Positions 10,161 through 23,542 of a stretch of DNA of 64,000 bases are shown here, piece after piece. The stretch is from Xiphydria camelus (taxonomy: Eukaryota > Arthropoda > Insecta > Hymenoptera > Xiphydriidae). A program made the position numbers and the translations under genes. The notes beneath the pieces were generated by a model, which was given only the letters and a program-made list of their open reading frames with translations, was not told the origin of the DNA and ran no database searches. Position 1 is the first letter of the stretch. Each line of letters starts with the position of its first letter. Location: assembly GCA_963678675.1 (NCBI GenBank), contig OY783196.1, positions 26,576,827 to 26,640,826 of the forward strand, written 5' to 3'.

Positions 10161-12591
10161 CAGTTGCATTAATGTAATACAAATTTCTCTTTTGCAGTGT
10201 AAAAAATACATAAAAATCGACAAAAATCTCGCGATCGAATCGATCGTCCTTCGCCAATTCCTGCCGCAAGCTGCCGCGAAATAAACATTGCCGAAGAACG
10301 TGGCTGTTTTGCGAGGGATACCCTCTCGCAAATGCCATTAGAGAGAATTCTCGGCGGGATTATTTTCCTAACGAGGCGCGCAAAAAACTTCGATCCTTTT
10401 TCCGTAAGCCCCGTGAATTTAGAGGGGCACGTGGCTCGTCGACCTCGCGACGAGAGAAACATCGACCTCCATCGAGAGCTATCATCCGTACTCGACGACC
10501 GGAAGCAGCCCTCTCTTTTTCTTCTCGAAAATGTCGGCCCGCGCATCGGTCCGTCGCTGACGCCTTTACTTCGCATCGCTCTCTCGTCGCCGTTTAATTA
10601 TTCACGGTGCCGCCGGAAGAAAACCGCGCGGAGCCAGGGAATCCCCATCCTCGGCGGTCGCGAGCGGCAAATTGAATTTTCTCCGTTCGCGTTTGCCGCG
10701 CTTATTCGCTCTATATACGTCTCGATTTATATTCCCCCACCCTCGCTCGGCCGTTCTTCCCCAGTCGTCGCGTGCAGCCGCCTCGGAGGGTGGCGCGTGA
10801 TTCGCTCGAGAGGGGGGGGGGGGGGGTCGAATGTTGCGGGAAGGGATCAAAAACGCGAGCGTATCGAAGCTCTCCTCCATTCGCCGGATGATTAATGAAT
10901 CGCGCGGCGTATCGCGTACTCGGCATTTTTTTTTCGCGCGGCCCACGCGCGCGCGCGCCTCCTCTCCCTCCCTCGCGGTTGAGTCCCGGGGTAAGAAATT
11001 TCCAGCGGAATCGAAGAGACGCTCGAGCGCTCGGCGCCCGTAATTTTCCCCTCGTCGGGCACATTGTGCGCGATTGTTTGTGCCGCTACGGTGGCTCCCT
11101 ATCCGCCGGCCACCCCCCCCGACCCCTCCTCGTGGACTGGTGTCTCCCGGTGTCTTCCTTGATCCGGTACGGGCAACCCTTTCCTCCGGAAGGGGAAAGG
11201 GGGTGGCATTGGACAGGCGAAGAAACCGTCCGATGGACGGAGAAGGGTTGTGAGGAGCTACGGCGTGGCAGGGGGCGCGACGACCCCCGTTGATCTGATC
11301 GCGGGAAACGTCGATCACGCCGCTGCGTTGATCACGTGCGTCTGTTGCTGAAGCGTCGCGACGTCCGGCGAACTCGTTGATTTCCGGGCGAGCGAATATA
11401 GAAGGAGCGTTTGTCGCGGGAATTAGGCGCGCTCGCCTTGAAACAGGGGAGAATAATTTTCCCCTCCACCCCCTGGCGCGAGAGAGACACGGACAAATTT
11501 ATCCAACGCGCGTATTTATACGAAACGCGGAAATAAAAAAATAACGTGCGGACGAGTGACGACGCATCGATTGCGACAATTGTGATATGTGTATATATAC
11601 GCACGTGTGGGCATCTACACCTAATTAAACACGAATGGAATTACGACGAGGCGAATAATAATCGGGGAGTACGGCTTTGCCTCTGATAATCTCGGAATCA
11701 TCAACAAAATTGCGGCTGTTCGTGGTAATGAGAGAACGGTAAATCGAACGCGTTTGAATCGAACGAATAATTCGCGTGCGTAATATTTCACTCGTACGCG
11801 TTGAAACGCACTTTCCGGCGTGATTCGCGCGAGCGGAATTGTCCATTTCGATGAAAAGAGTCACCGATTCGAATGTCGTTTTCGTTCGTTTACGCGTCGA
11901 AGGCACGAAGCGATCGTTCGCGCTCGTAAAACTGCGAATACGCATTGTACACTGAGGAAAAAGTGTGGCGAATTTGTCTGAATTACTGTCGAACAATTTT
12001 TAATCATCGACATCAAATAATTCAGTTCGAGTAACTAAATCGGCGTTCTCTCTCGCCCGTGACCGCCAATTTAGTCAAATCTACCATGTTCTTTCTCTGT
12101 GCAGCGAGCGAACGTTCGGAGAATATCCGGCGAAAATGCGAGGATCTTTCAGCTTCCCGAGCGAATTATTCTCGCTTCGACGACAAATGAGTCGAAGGAG
12201 CCGAGTTTTCGCTCGGCCGTCGAGACGCTTCCAGCCGCGCGGCTCGCGTTTCGAAACGAATCTTTTCCCCCCGGTGCGCGGTAATTGCCGCTAAACTCTT
12301 TCCCCGGGCGCATTCGAATACGGGAAGCGATCGCACGGAGCTGCTTTCAATTACGCTTTTCTGTTTATGCACGCCGCTTCCATCTCGCGCTGGCAAATTG
12401 GATCGACGAGGCGTCTTTGAGGACGTCTCCGCGCTTCCGTCTTCGCGCGGGGCGAGACGTTTTCGTGTAATTCTCTCGTGGGAGGGATACAGAACGATTT
12501 TCGGGAGAAACGGTATATTTTTCGGGTTCTCGTCGTTTCGATTCCTCGCGAGAAACCGTGGATATACATACGCAGATGTGCGTCTACGCTA
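10161..12591. other. Unique sequence, no gene found
   Basis: Mixed GC-rich (10.6-11.3 kb, with a poly-G run at about 10811-10826 and a CG run near 10950) and moderate sequence. Several open frames exist on both strands, but none has recognisable domain sequence or exon structure. Confidence 0.4.
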
Positions 12592-13148
12592 CACTGAGAA
12601 AAATGGATACTGATAAAATTATTCTTAAACTTTAACTCGCTATTGTTTTTGCTTTAAGCACTTTGCGATACATTTTTGTACCAACGAACGTAATTTTGCT
12701 TCAACTTTAGTGAAACAAACTGCGGCATCGGGGCTGGCGTGATATTTTAACCTCTTATTCGTAAATATTTAAGTATACAAAATTTTACCACACAATTCAT
12801 ATATTTTCTTTTTACTTCGATTAAAATAGAGGCATGTGCTACAAGTTGAAATGCATGTACTGATCGCAATACACAGAGAAAAAGAATTAGTTGGATCTAC
12901 TGATAATTAGATCTTTTTTCATTTTAATTTGGTATTTCCTCCTTGTAATCACATACTCTTTTACATAATTATAAGGAAGAGATATCTAATTGATGTATTG
13001 ACAAATTTTATTGATATAAATAAATGTGATTACCTTATAAGTAATTTTCAGTAGATCTAACTAATACTTTTTCTCTCTATATAATTGCCCTACAATATCC
13101 TTATGAGTAACAGAATTTTACTATCCATCAACGATTCATTTCCTCAGT
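12592..13148. mobile_element. CACTGAG-type MITE with a second MITE nested inside
   Basis: The left end is TA then CACTGAGAAAAATGGATACT. The right end reads inward as ACTGAGGAAATGAATCG and continues with GGATAGTAAAATT, matching the left-arm GGATACTGATAAAATT with small gaps. The length of 557 bp is explained partly by the nested element at 12872-13079. Confidence 0.5.
12872..13079. mobile_element. Nested MITE family K1, 208 bp
   Basis: Flanked by TA. The left end CACAGAGAAAAAGAATTAGT and the right end (inward) GAGAGAAAAAGTATTAGT share about 30 bp, through GATCTACTGA. The interior has a second inverted pair around TGTAATCACAT / ATGTGATTAC. A related 249 bp copy lies at 63390-63638. Confidence 0.75.
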
Positions 13149-15884
13149 ATAGCACTGGACGAATCACAAGTCCTTATCACGTAGGAACGGCAGAGACAGA
13201 CATCGCCGTATGCTAGAAACTATTTGTCCCAGCGAGTCGAAGAAAAAACCTGTACCCCTATACAATACTCGCGCCGAACGCCTCCAGTCGTTTCCCCGTG
13301 ATAAAGTCCAAAGGTATCCGCGATCCGTTTCCATGTGTACATGGACACGGCTGTAGCTGTAAGATACACGTCGTAAAAAATTGTCAAATATGTAACGGCT
13401 GGGTGGTGTAAAAAGCGACAGAGAGATGACGGAGGCAGGGGGATGCTCGATTCAATTTCAACGGCATGCGATACCTATTTGTGCCGATGTGTATGAGGCG
13501 TGATATATACACACATATATGTAGGTATTTACAATACATCGAGTTGCCGAACACAATTACCGACCGAGCAAATCGAACGTTATCCGGTACCTTCGTGCTT
13601 TCGCGATCGTATACGGTACGGAAACGATTTTTTATGCCTCACGCGCGTCGCGCTATATTCGCGTCTTGCCAAAAAATATATATGTACGAATTTTCCCAAT
13701 TTATCCTCTCCTTTCTCCCACTCCCCCCTATCCTCTCTCCCCCACCCCTTCCCTGGAGTCTGATATGCGACCGTGCGAATGGATTTTCACAATCCATCGA
13801 TTTCTATTTCTCTTCGCAGACGCGATAAATCAGTTACGGAGGTTACGAGTTGAAACTCAACGCTCCGTCGTTCGCGGTGGAAAAAAAGGAACGCCCCTCA
13901 ATGCAACTGGCTTAGGTACGGCGATTGCATTTTAATTTAGGTGGTTTTACAGAACTGGGCACGACATAATATATGGCTTATCATCTTGGCTTAGATTGAA
14001 GTCACATCGGGGTTCACTGTAGCGTCAGATTCAGCTCCCTCCATGGCCCCATTTCTTCCAAGGGTCGTATTAATAATCGAAACAGAGGGAAAACAGAAAG
14101 AGAGTGAAGGAGAGACTGAGCGAGCGAGAGAGGGACGAAAGGAGCACGAAGAAACAATGAAATAAGACGTCCTCCCCAAGAGTTCCGAGTATCTATTATC
14201 GATACGACCCTAAACCACTCCGGCTAGGACCCAACCCGTGCGCGTCCCAGTTAACCTCAATTTACCCCGAGTCTAAAGGGAAATAGCTGTCCACATCCTC
14301 CGCACACGTGACGAATTCGTAACTATGTTCCACAAAGGTGGGGAGGGACGCCGGCCGGCGCGGAGGTCAAACGAAAAGTGTTTGCTCGCGCGGAAAGAGA
14401 GGCGAATGTACACGCGGGCGAATTGCAGTTTCTTCATCCGCGAGTGCGGCTATCTTTAGTGGGGGGCGCGCGCATTTTCCTCTCTTCAAAGAAGCATCCT
14501 TACTTCCCCGGATCCCCGCGCGGCGCGGAGCAACTTTTCCTCCTAAAAGTTCTTCTGCCGTCGGGAAAACGCGCACTTAATTTTCTTGCGTTACGCGGAG
14601 TTACGAAGGGATTTTACACGGGCGCGCGCTCCCTCGCCCGTTTGCGTTGAGAGATTGCAGGTTGCAGCGATGCTGGCGGGACTCCGCTGCGCGTCTCCGT
14701 GAAATTATCGTTCACAGGGAAAGAGCGCTATATGGAATTGACTGGACAATCTCGGAAGATATTAATTCTACGGGATGATAATTTTTTTTAAACGAGCTGT
14801 TTTGTACTAAAAACAAGTAGTAACAGATTTTTTTAATTTCGAAGACTTTCCGACACAAGGGACTTTTTCGTTTACAGGAGAAATTTTCGCTCGTGCGCGA
14901 CACTTTGCCGCGTAGGTAGGTCAAAATGGAAGGAAACTTCCCCGTGACCCGCGTGATCGGTGAAAGCAATCTGCCGAGTGCAGCGACAGCTGATGACGAG
15001 GGATGAATGTCAGCGACGCAGTCTCCCACGCGCCTGAGTCACCCCCGTGACGTAAGTTGCTTTCCGACGCCGGGAGAGTAGCTATTTCTGTTTGTGTGCG
15101 AATATTTGCGTCCGCGGAGAAAGAATATCATTCCAGTAGGCTCTCGGGGAAGACATATTTATTGCGATCGCGACGGCGATTCCGGTCCGCTGTGTTCTTT
15201 TGTGGGATTTATCTCGGCCCGCGTTGTAAATATAAATGAGAAAAAAGGGAATGGGAGAGAAAGGGCGAAAGAGGCTTTATGGACCAAGTCTATATGAACG
15301 CACAAAGACGTAGGAATTTCGCGACTCGTTAAATTTGTCCAGAATTGCGACGCGACTTGGACGAGGAGGAAGAGAAATTTTCTCGGCGATCTCCCGACGC
15401 GCGATTCATCGATGCGGGGATCGTCGCGGAAACGGCGGATGAGAGGGGGTGGGTTTTAGCGGAGCGCGCTGCCCATCGCGTATACGAAAGGTCTCGCTCG
15501 CTCATATCGGAGCGACACGGCGCGCCTCGGGAGACATTTGTCGCGATCACGATGGCGCCTCCGGTTCGTCGTAGGAACTACGATCTGTCAGATTTATCTA
15601 CAGTCGCTGTGCGAATAAATGAGGAGGAAAAAAGTTTCCTCCGGAGCCTCTTTTCTCGCACGTCGCGGTCTTATCGAATACGCAGGCGAGAGATGAGGGG
15701 TGAATTTTAGAATGTCCTAAATTTGTGTTTGCCAGCTATGAATAAATTGTCTTCTCGACTTGGCGATGATTGGACTGATAAAGAATTAGGTCGATCCGGA
15801 GAAGAATTCTTTGATTCGATAAAATATTGCAGTCGTCGTCTGTCAAATAAATGTTTGATGTAGTAAAATGAATGATGCAATTTA
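13149..15884. other. Unique sequence, no gene found
   Basis: Contains pyrimidine-rich stretches (13.69-13.76 kb) and GC-rich patches (14.3-14.7 and 15.3-15.6 kb). Open frames up to about 120 codons have no recognisable content. Confidence 0.4.
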
Positions 15885-16310
15885 AAAATACGAAAAATCG
15901 AAATCTCTGTAATCGCCGATGTCTTGTATTTTCTTTAAGATATCGCTTTGATAACTATGATTTTCGCAATCAGCGCGAAAAAATACATGAAATAGGATGA
16001 TCGATTGCTCGATTCTAGAGATCTTAAATTTTCGCAAAAATTGAAATCTCTAGAATCGATCGCTCGACCATCCTGTCTTGTGTATTTTTTCATGCTCATT
16101 ACGAAAAGCACGATTATTCGGTTGACATCTCAAACGAAATATGGTATATCGCTGATTTTACGTAAACAAAAATAATGTTTTCCCAAAAATGCATCGTTAT
16201 CTCGGTGTACTTTTGAGACTTTCTCAATGAATCATACATTTTTAGAAGCAGCACGAAAAAATACGTTGGACAGGGTGGTCAAAAGTTTGATTCTAAAAAT
16301 TTTTCTTTTT
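15885..16310. repeat. Diverged copy of the alternating-arm core of the 22.2-23.5 kb element
   Basis: Contains the same arm sequences as the array at 22.48-23.40 kb: TTGAAATCTCTAGAATCG, CTCGACCATCCTGTCTTG, TGTATTTTTTC then CATTACGAAAA, and inverted copies such as GCGCGAAAAAATACATGAAA. No terminal repeats of the large element are seen beside it, so it is a core-only relic. Confidence 0.6.
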
Positions 16311-17499
16311 GTATCATTCTAGTCAACTATTTAATTCGATCGATCGAACTACATTTTCTCCTCGGCCCTAAATTACGAAAGACTTACGCGATTTGGCTTC
16401 TCCCGATCACACACACAAGAATAGGATATTTATTTCTCTTCCTCGCGCGGGGGGTTGCCAGCGTAGACGCGATATCGGCGCCACTCGAAAAGCATTCATA
16501 GCGATCCCGTTGGCGCCGCGATTCCTTTCGCTATTAACACCGGGATCTACATCGTCCCGTTCAATTTACCGAATAGTCGCTATCGGCTCGAATAGCTGAC
16601 CGTGAAGTCGAAAGGACCTCTTTCACGGTGCCGTTATCCATCGGAGACGAAAAGTCGCGCGTGTGAGGCCGGCGGACGTGGGACGAATCTGTTAGCGCGA
16701 TAGCGTCCCCCACGCGTCTCTCGATGGTAAAGTATCTTTGACTGGGGGAAAAAAAATATATCTCGCATTCAAATAAAAATATCTTCCAACGGGTATTGCC
16801 CGCCTCGAGCGAATATCGGCTTGCGGTATATACACTTCCGCTTAACGATTTACGCAGTGCTTATCCGAATTAAATCAACGCTCGCGCCCGAACGGAATAA
16901 ACTGTTTATTTCGAAGTTTATTTCAACAAACTTTTATTTCAATCGAAAAGATCTTTCTCTCGGTGTGTTATAAGTACGCGCACCTCGCGAGTTATTGTAC
17001 GTCGATATTGAAAAGAAAAGTTTCGCTCTCTTCTCCGAGCTCTGAGAAAAAGCAATTTCGGTTCGATTCGCGCGAGATATTCGAAGTAATGGTATATCGT
17101 TCGGAGAACTTCGTCTAGGTCTCTCGCAAATAATTTAAAAAAAAAACCGACCGAACGAACGAACGACGGGGGATCAAGTCCGGCGAGACAGAGCGCGAAT
17201 GAGTACAATAACGCTGCAAAAAAAAGGTTCTCTTTATATCGCGATATTTTGAGTATTTCTTTCCGTTTCTAAATTCGGAACGAAAATAATCTCCGCGTGA
17301 GTTCCCAAGGCCTTTATATAACGTCCGGTAGAATTCGTCTGGTTCTTTCGCCTCGCAAATAATTCGAAGAAATGAGTCGTACGCCGCGAGATCGGCGAAT
17401 GGATATGAACGAGTTCGGTTTTCTCACGAAAAAAATATTCATATGATTAAATTTAATTTGTAATCCGTATATACCTATATTTAATATATTATACGAAAA
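16311..17499. other. Unique sequence, no gene found
   Basis: Moderately GC-rich to AT-rich sequence without recognisable exon, RNA gene or clear inverted repeat. Confidence 0.4.
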
Positions 17500-17710
17500 A
17501 GAAACTGCACGAAGAAATATTTATTCGTAGAGTTATAAACGCATTTCTCTTTAGAACGTTGTGACGTCATTGAAACGCAAGAGAGACGCACTTATATGTC
17601 AAGCAACAAATGCGAGAGAGATAGACTTATAACACAATGATATATAGCTACATTTTTAAATATCATTTTCCAGCGAAATAAGGCTAGAAATGAAAAATGA
17701 AAGAATACGG
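17500..17710. repeat. Dispersed repeat family H, inverted copy
   Basis: Reads in the opposite direction to the copies at 3.9, 42.2 and 45.4 kb. It has TTATTCGTAGAGTTATAA, GCATTTCTCTTTAGAACG, TGACGTCAT (17566-17574), AGAGACGCACTTATATGTCA and, at the far side, CATTTTCCAGC. Confidence 0.55.
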
Positions 17711-19593
17711 GGTTGACAATTTTGTCTAAATTTGTCGAATCTGTAATAAAACGAATCTGTGAGAAAATCGAATTCGGGCGACGATGCGTAGGTATATCTA
17801 CCCTTGTACGGACTGCGCGCGGACTCCTCTTTGCGGCGCGGAACGCATCTCCTGCCCGGTAAAAAGAAATCCTTTTAGCACCGGGCCACTATACCGCGCG
17901 TCAAGAAATGGCCATTTCCTTTCGCCCTGAGATTCCAAAAGTGAAAAAAAAAGCAATTTCGACGCGGCTCATATACGGAGCAATCAACGCAATCCCGAGA
18001 GCGCGCGCGCGCGCCACATTCGATAAACCGTAAAGCCGAGCGAAAAGTCACCCGGGATTTTTCCGGCGAATAATCCGCAAACGGGAGAAAACTCCCCCCC
18101 GTGGACGCGCGATCCATCGCGAGACCGCGTTTCGAGGGTGGGTGAGAACGATAGGGGATGAATTTTAGCGAAGCAGCGTCCCACGCAGAAATCCTTCGCC
18201 GTAAAACTTATGTTCTTTGACACCGGGGGAAAGATAGACGGCTTTTCTTATCGGGGTTCTCAGCCGAAATAATCGAACACCTATATATGTACACACGTCA
18301 CGCGCTATATGCATATATTCGAGTATATATATACCATCAGTATACATCATATTCCTGCCGAGTTGTCGACCATCGATCAATCGCGCTTGAGTAACGATAC
18401 TTTCCGGTGCCGCAACGTGTGCCATTTAATATTAACGACGATCGATCGGACGATTCTCGCGACGAACGTGCGATATTTGCCGATCGGGCGATCGCCACTG
18501 CCGTTATATCGATCAATTTTGACATTTATTTCACACACATTTATTATCAATTGATCAGCTGCTCGCGTTAGAAAGGACTGATCGTTAGTTTTGCGTCGTC
18601 TCGTGCGCCCGACTCGAGTCAACGAAACAGAGAGAATCTCCAGTGGTAAAGCCCCGAGAGAAACAGACTAGACTCTCCTTCCCGAACGCCGCACAAAGGC
18701 GAGAAGCAACTGTTGCGCTCCCCTATACGCGCGCCCCACTCCGCAGCTGGCATCATACGCACCGTTCGTAATTTCGTCGCGGTCCGCCTCTCGTCTGACG
18801 GCAAACGGTAACTCTCCCCTCGTCATACGGAGCGACTCGCGTACAATCGGACACCGATCCAGTCCGTCGCTTCGCTGTTATCGTCACCGGGATCGCGAAG
18901 CACGCGCGGATCCCTCGCAACGGGCGCGGAGGGGCGCCCGGCGGGGAAAACTCGGGCGATCTCGCGGCACGGGGAAACCTCCCGCGGAAATTCGCGCGTC
19001 ACCTGTGAAGAAAGTCGCGCGCGCGCGCGCGCGCGTCCGCCTCGCTACACGGCTGGGATTTCTAGCGGACCGGCGAGGAGGGACGCGCGAAAACGCCTTT
19101 ACAGCGTCGCGGTGCCGAGCGCACTGAATGATCCGGGCGTCCCGACGCCGGCGGTGCATGCGCCCTGCCGGGCATCTCGCGTCGCCGGTGTAATTCCCGA
19201 GTCTCTTCCGCGAAACGCCGCACGACAGCTTCGCGTTTCCGGTGCAGGCGCGCGGGAAGGGGCGCGCGCGCGCGCGCCTGGGATAGCCGCGGCGCGGGGA
19301 ACGCTGCGAGATCGCGCGCGGTACGCCTCGCTCTACGCGCGCCGGGTGTTGCGCGGAGTAGCGTGCGCGCTGTGACGTCATGATGACGACGACGACGACG
19401 ACGACAACGGTGACAAAGCGGCCTGGGATCGCGCGGTGGTGGGGCAGTTCGGCTTTGGGGACGTGAATGAAGAGGGGGAAAAAGACGGGGCTGTGTAGAG
19501 GGTGCTCCGCGATAGGATGCTCGTGGATGATAAATTTGTTGCAAGGTATTCCGAGTAAACGAGGAAAAAGTGGCGTTTCTCGATAGTTTAATA
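17711..19593. other. Unique sequence, GC-rich at 18.6-19.4 kb, no gene found
   Basis: Has CG dinucleotide runs at about 18000, 19018 and 19264 and a short GAC trinucleotide run near 19384-19405. Arg-rich open frames here follow base composition. No supported gene. Confidence 0.4.
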
Positions 19594-19992
19594 TAGGGTA
19601 GCTGTACCAGTTATAGCCAGTTTAAGGATTTTTTTAAGTGTCATATGCCTTGTATTTTGTAAAGAATTAACGTGTCGTTACATTCTGCGATGTTAAATGA
19701 TAGATTGTATAGTTTTCTTGCAGCAATTCATGAAAGAAAATATAACGATCTTTCCGTAAAATGAAAAAAAAAACAACCATAAAGAGGAAAAACTACCGGT
19801 TTTCCTATTATAGCCACTTCATCGCCATTAATAACCAGGTGTATGTATTTGTGTCACGTCAGGCTATACTGTTTGATCAGCGATTTTAAACCTTAAAAGG
19901 AAGCAATTTAAAGCACATATCTTAGTTATAAGACAAAAACCTGGGACGTGGCTATAACTGGAACAGTGGCTATAACTGGTACGCCTGCTCTA
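19594..19992. mobile_element. MITE with CCAGTTATAGCC subterminal repeats, about 395 bp
   Basis: The left end TAGGGTAGCTGTACCAGTTA continues with TAGCCA; the right end reads inward TAGAGCAGGCGTACCAGTTA, also followed by TAGCCA. The motif CCAGTTATAGCC occurs at 19607 and twice inverted at 19950-19961 and 19968-19979, with a partial copy near 19812. Flanked by TA. Confidence 0.75.
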
Positions 19993-20029
19993 CGCGTTTC
20001 AATAAAGCAAGAAAACTTTGGTACAAAGT

Positions 20030-20190
20030 AAAAAAAATGGTGTTAATTTTTCACACTATTTTATCAGTGTGGACCTACCATATACAATATGTAGATACCA
20101 CATCTGGTGTCATTCTGTCTTACGCCATTGTTATCAAACACCAAAAGTGGTCTACACAGGTCCATACCGCAGAATTTTTTACACCGTATA
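20030..20190. mobile_element. Possible degraded MITE, about 160 bp
   Basis: Weak inverted similarity between TGGTGTTAATTTTTCACAC with CAGTGTGGACC and the right side read inward, CGGTGTAAAAAATTCTG with TGTGTAGACC. Boundaries are uncertain. Confidence 0.3.
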
Positions 20191-22146
20191 AAACGAGTAT
20201 TAATCTTTAAGCTCGCTTTATTCTTCGATATATCTCGCTGAAGCTTACGTCAACTCTGAGACGATTTAATTATGTCTCAATAAATGTCACGCGGTACACC
20301 GGAATCTCCTTATCCGAATAACGGATGATGCCTCTAGGGGGGCCGATACGTATATTTTAATAAATTGCCTGAGACGTAAAGAATGAAAGCGAGGCGTGTA
20401 AAAGTACCCGAGTCGAAATTTCACCCCTACTTTGAGTCTTTCAATGTTTTATTCGGTCCAGAATTGGTCTACTCAGCCTGTGTAAGCTCCTATTTTTAAC
20501 CTAAAGTTGGTGAAATGTTTCACTAACGGACCATCTCAGGCTTATAAACATAGGGTTTCGATACAATAAAAAATCGACCCGCTGTAAGCCTAAAAGAATA
20601 GGTATAAAATTTCGACTCGAGTATCCACCCTTCTCGATATCCGTGACACATGAAACTCGCGTCGCGAGGCACTCGGTAAACAACAAACACGACGACGAGA
20701 CAATCCGTCGCTCGGTCCTCGGAGAAGAGAGGCCGAGACAGCTCGTAATTTATATTTCATTATGGCTGCCGAGCCGGGGGTGCGAATTAGTACGGAAGCC
20801 GTAAAACATCCATTCATGCGCTCCGCTAGAGCTCCGTCGCCGTGCATAGCCGCGGCGTAGGTGGTAAATTCAAAATATCTGCCGCGCGCTCCTGTGGGAG
20901 GCAACACGAGAGGGGTACGCCGTCGCCGAGAGGGACTCTCTCTCTCTCTCACGGTGTAACGCGGTTCGGCATGTGGGCCGTGACGACCATAAGGGTAGTA
21001 AAGCGTTCCGCGCTGCGGGGGTGGCGAGTAGCCGGGTGGCGGAGGTGTCGCGCGGAACAACCGGGGGTAGACGCGTGTATATGGGGTAGAACGGGGAGGG
21101 GAAGCGTCTGTTCGCCGGATCCGGGAGCGGCAGCCGGGACAGTGGCGATGTATAGCTACAGCATCGTCGAACCGCGAGTGAAAATTGCGTAAATTCGCGA
21201 AATAGCGGGCGGAGGCACCGCGAATTATCCTGTAAACTGCTACATCCATTTACCCGTGTATCCACTTGACGAGATGGTATATGAATGCGTATGTGGCGAG
21301 TGGCAGACTACATGTACGGCGTACTTACAAGGGCGCGTAGGACGTCCCGCTACCTTTCTCTCAGATTCGACAACTCGATTAACCGATCCGGTTTATCTCG
21401 TCGACTAATTAGGGACGACTCGAGATTCCCCGCGTTTTTAGTCCGCGGGCCTTTGGAAGCTGGCGCCAATTGAAACGGAGTGGAGGAGTACCTCGGCGAT
21501 AACGAGGAGAGTGCTCTTTTGAAATTTGCATTTAATAAATTTCCCCCGAAGTGGTCCCTGCGACTTTGATTGCCAATTTCAATAAGTCGAGCGCGAATCT
21601 TTTTTTGAATTCTGGCTGACGAAACACGCGAATTTCTATCTATTTTCGTCTCGATTCAGCGGAAAAAGAACTGTGTCCACTTTTTAATCAACACACATTG
21701 GTCGCTTTCGACTCCCACCTTCCGCCCTCTCTCTCTCTCTCTCTCTCTCTGTCCACTCCATTTACCATCCCTTTCATTCCAATTAATTTTCGAGCCAGTC
21801 TAAAAAACGCTACCAACGTCACGTTCCCATACACGTACAGCACCGCGTCGCACGCGACTGACGTACAGAAGGAAGAGTGAGACTGACAGCGCAAACGACC
21901 GCGCGTTATTTCGGTCGATGTATAATATTAAATACCAGAGATGGATCATTCATCCCTCGCCGTTGTCGACGTCGTTGCGGCGAACGGTTCCCGGGGCTGC
22001 CGCGGCGCCGATAGTTGAAGCTCGCTGGAGATCCTCCCGTCCGCGAGAGCGGGCGGCCAATTTGGTTCGATGCTCTCGACTTCCTACGCGTACGCCTATG
22101 TGGATGCATTTATGTCTATACGAGCAAATACCCGTACACGCGTATA
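20191..22146. other. Unique sequence, no gene found
   Basis: Includes GC-rich sequence at 20.7-21.2 kb and a CT tract at 21725-21750. A frame of 219 codons on the minus strand (20.6-21.2 kb) is Arg/Pro-rich and not recognisable. Confidence 0.4.
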
Positions 22147-22160
22147 CATCAAGAGAAATA

Positions 22161-23542
22161 GGGGAGAGTTGCCTGTAATGAACCGGTATCTAAATTGAAC
22201 CTCCTGGATATTATTACTAAATGAGCATTTCTACTGATTCTCCAGAGGTTTCGGTTTTTGGTAAAATCTTAAGCGCTGATTCCAAAAATCATGCACTTAT
22301 TAACATATATACTCAATATATCGACTATATCTCAAAGAAATATCTAATATTAACGATTTTATGTACGAGGACATTTTTTTTTCAAGGAAAATCATCGATA
22401 TCTCGGCGATCTTTTAAGATTTCCTTAATAAGAGAGTGCATGATTTTTAGTATCAGACGCTTAAGATTTTGACAACAATCGAAATCTCTGGAATCGAACT
22501 CTCGACTATCCTATCTTGTGTATTTTTTCGCGTTGATTACGAAAATCATCAATATATTGAGGAAATCTCAAAGGAACACCGAGATATCCATGACTCTTTC
22601 ATTAAAAAATTATTTTTCCGAACATAAAATCGCTGATATCTCACATTTCCTTTGAGATATGGACCTGATAACCATGATTTTCGGAATCAGCGTGAAAAAA
22701 TACATCGGATAGGGTGGTCGAGAGATCGATTTTAGAGATTTCAATTTTTGGCGAAAAATTGAAAAAATCTAAGGCATACCCCTTAGATTTTTCGCAAAAA
22801 TCGAAATCTCTGGAATCGAATTCTCGACCATCCTATCTTATGTATTTTTTCGCGCTGATTACGAAAATGATAGATTTATTGAGGAAATCTCAACGGAACA
22901 CCGAGATATCGATGATTTCTTGCGGAAAAACAATTTTTTTATACACAAAATCAGCGTTATTTTATATTTCCTTTGAGATTTCGACCTAATAACTGTGGTT
23001 TTCGGAATCAGCGTAAAAAAATACATAAGATAGGGTGATCCAGAATTCGATTCCAGAGATTTCGATTTTTGCAAAAAATCTAAGGCATACCCCTTAGATT
23101 TTTCGCAAAAATCGAAATCTCTGGAATCGAATTCTCGACCATCCTATCTTATGTATTTTTTCACGCTGATTACGAAAATAATAGATATATCGAGGATATT
23201 CCAAAGGAAGACCGAAATATCGATGATTTTTCGTGTGAAAAGAGTAATTTTCTGGTACATGAAATCACCGATATCTTATATTTCCTTTGAGATATCGTCA
23301 ATATATCTGCCATTTTCAGAATCAGCGTGAAAATGTACATCAAATAGGGCGGTCGAAAGTTTTATTGAAAAAATTTCAAGAGAGTTAAAAATTAAAATCT
23401 CTTATCTTATGTATTTTTTGTAGGCATATTGACCGGCACTGAGGTTTGAATTTCTACTGATAGATGACGTGGAAATGCTCATTTACTTAAAATAGCCACG
23501 AGGTTGAATTCAGGTACCGGTTCAATATAGGCAACTCTCCCC
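22161..23542. mobile_element. 1382 bp TIR element with a core of alternating inverted arms
   Basis: Flanked by TA. The left end GGGGAGAGTTGCCTGTAATG and the right end (inward) GGGGAGAGTTGCCTATATTG agree for about 43 bp, through AACCGGTA and AACCTC, with further similarity around AAATGAGCATTTC. The interior (22.48-23.40 kb) holds three forward and three reverse copies of one arm in alternation; GAAATCTCTGGAATCGAA starts at 22481 (one variant base), 22803 and 23113, a period of 310-322 bp. Small frames in it are by-products; no transposase. Confidence 0.85.

Noticed and set aside
22714..22989. 91-codon frame in the large TIR element
   Set aside because: It runs through alternating inverted arms, and a matching frame appears on the opposite strand because of the symmetry. 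Not a gene.
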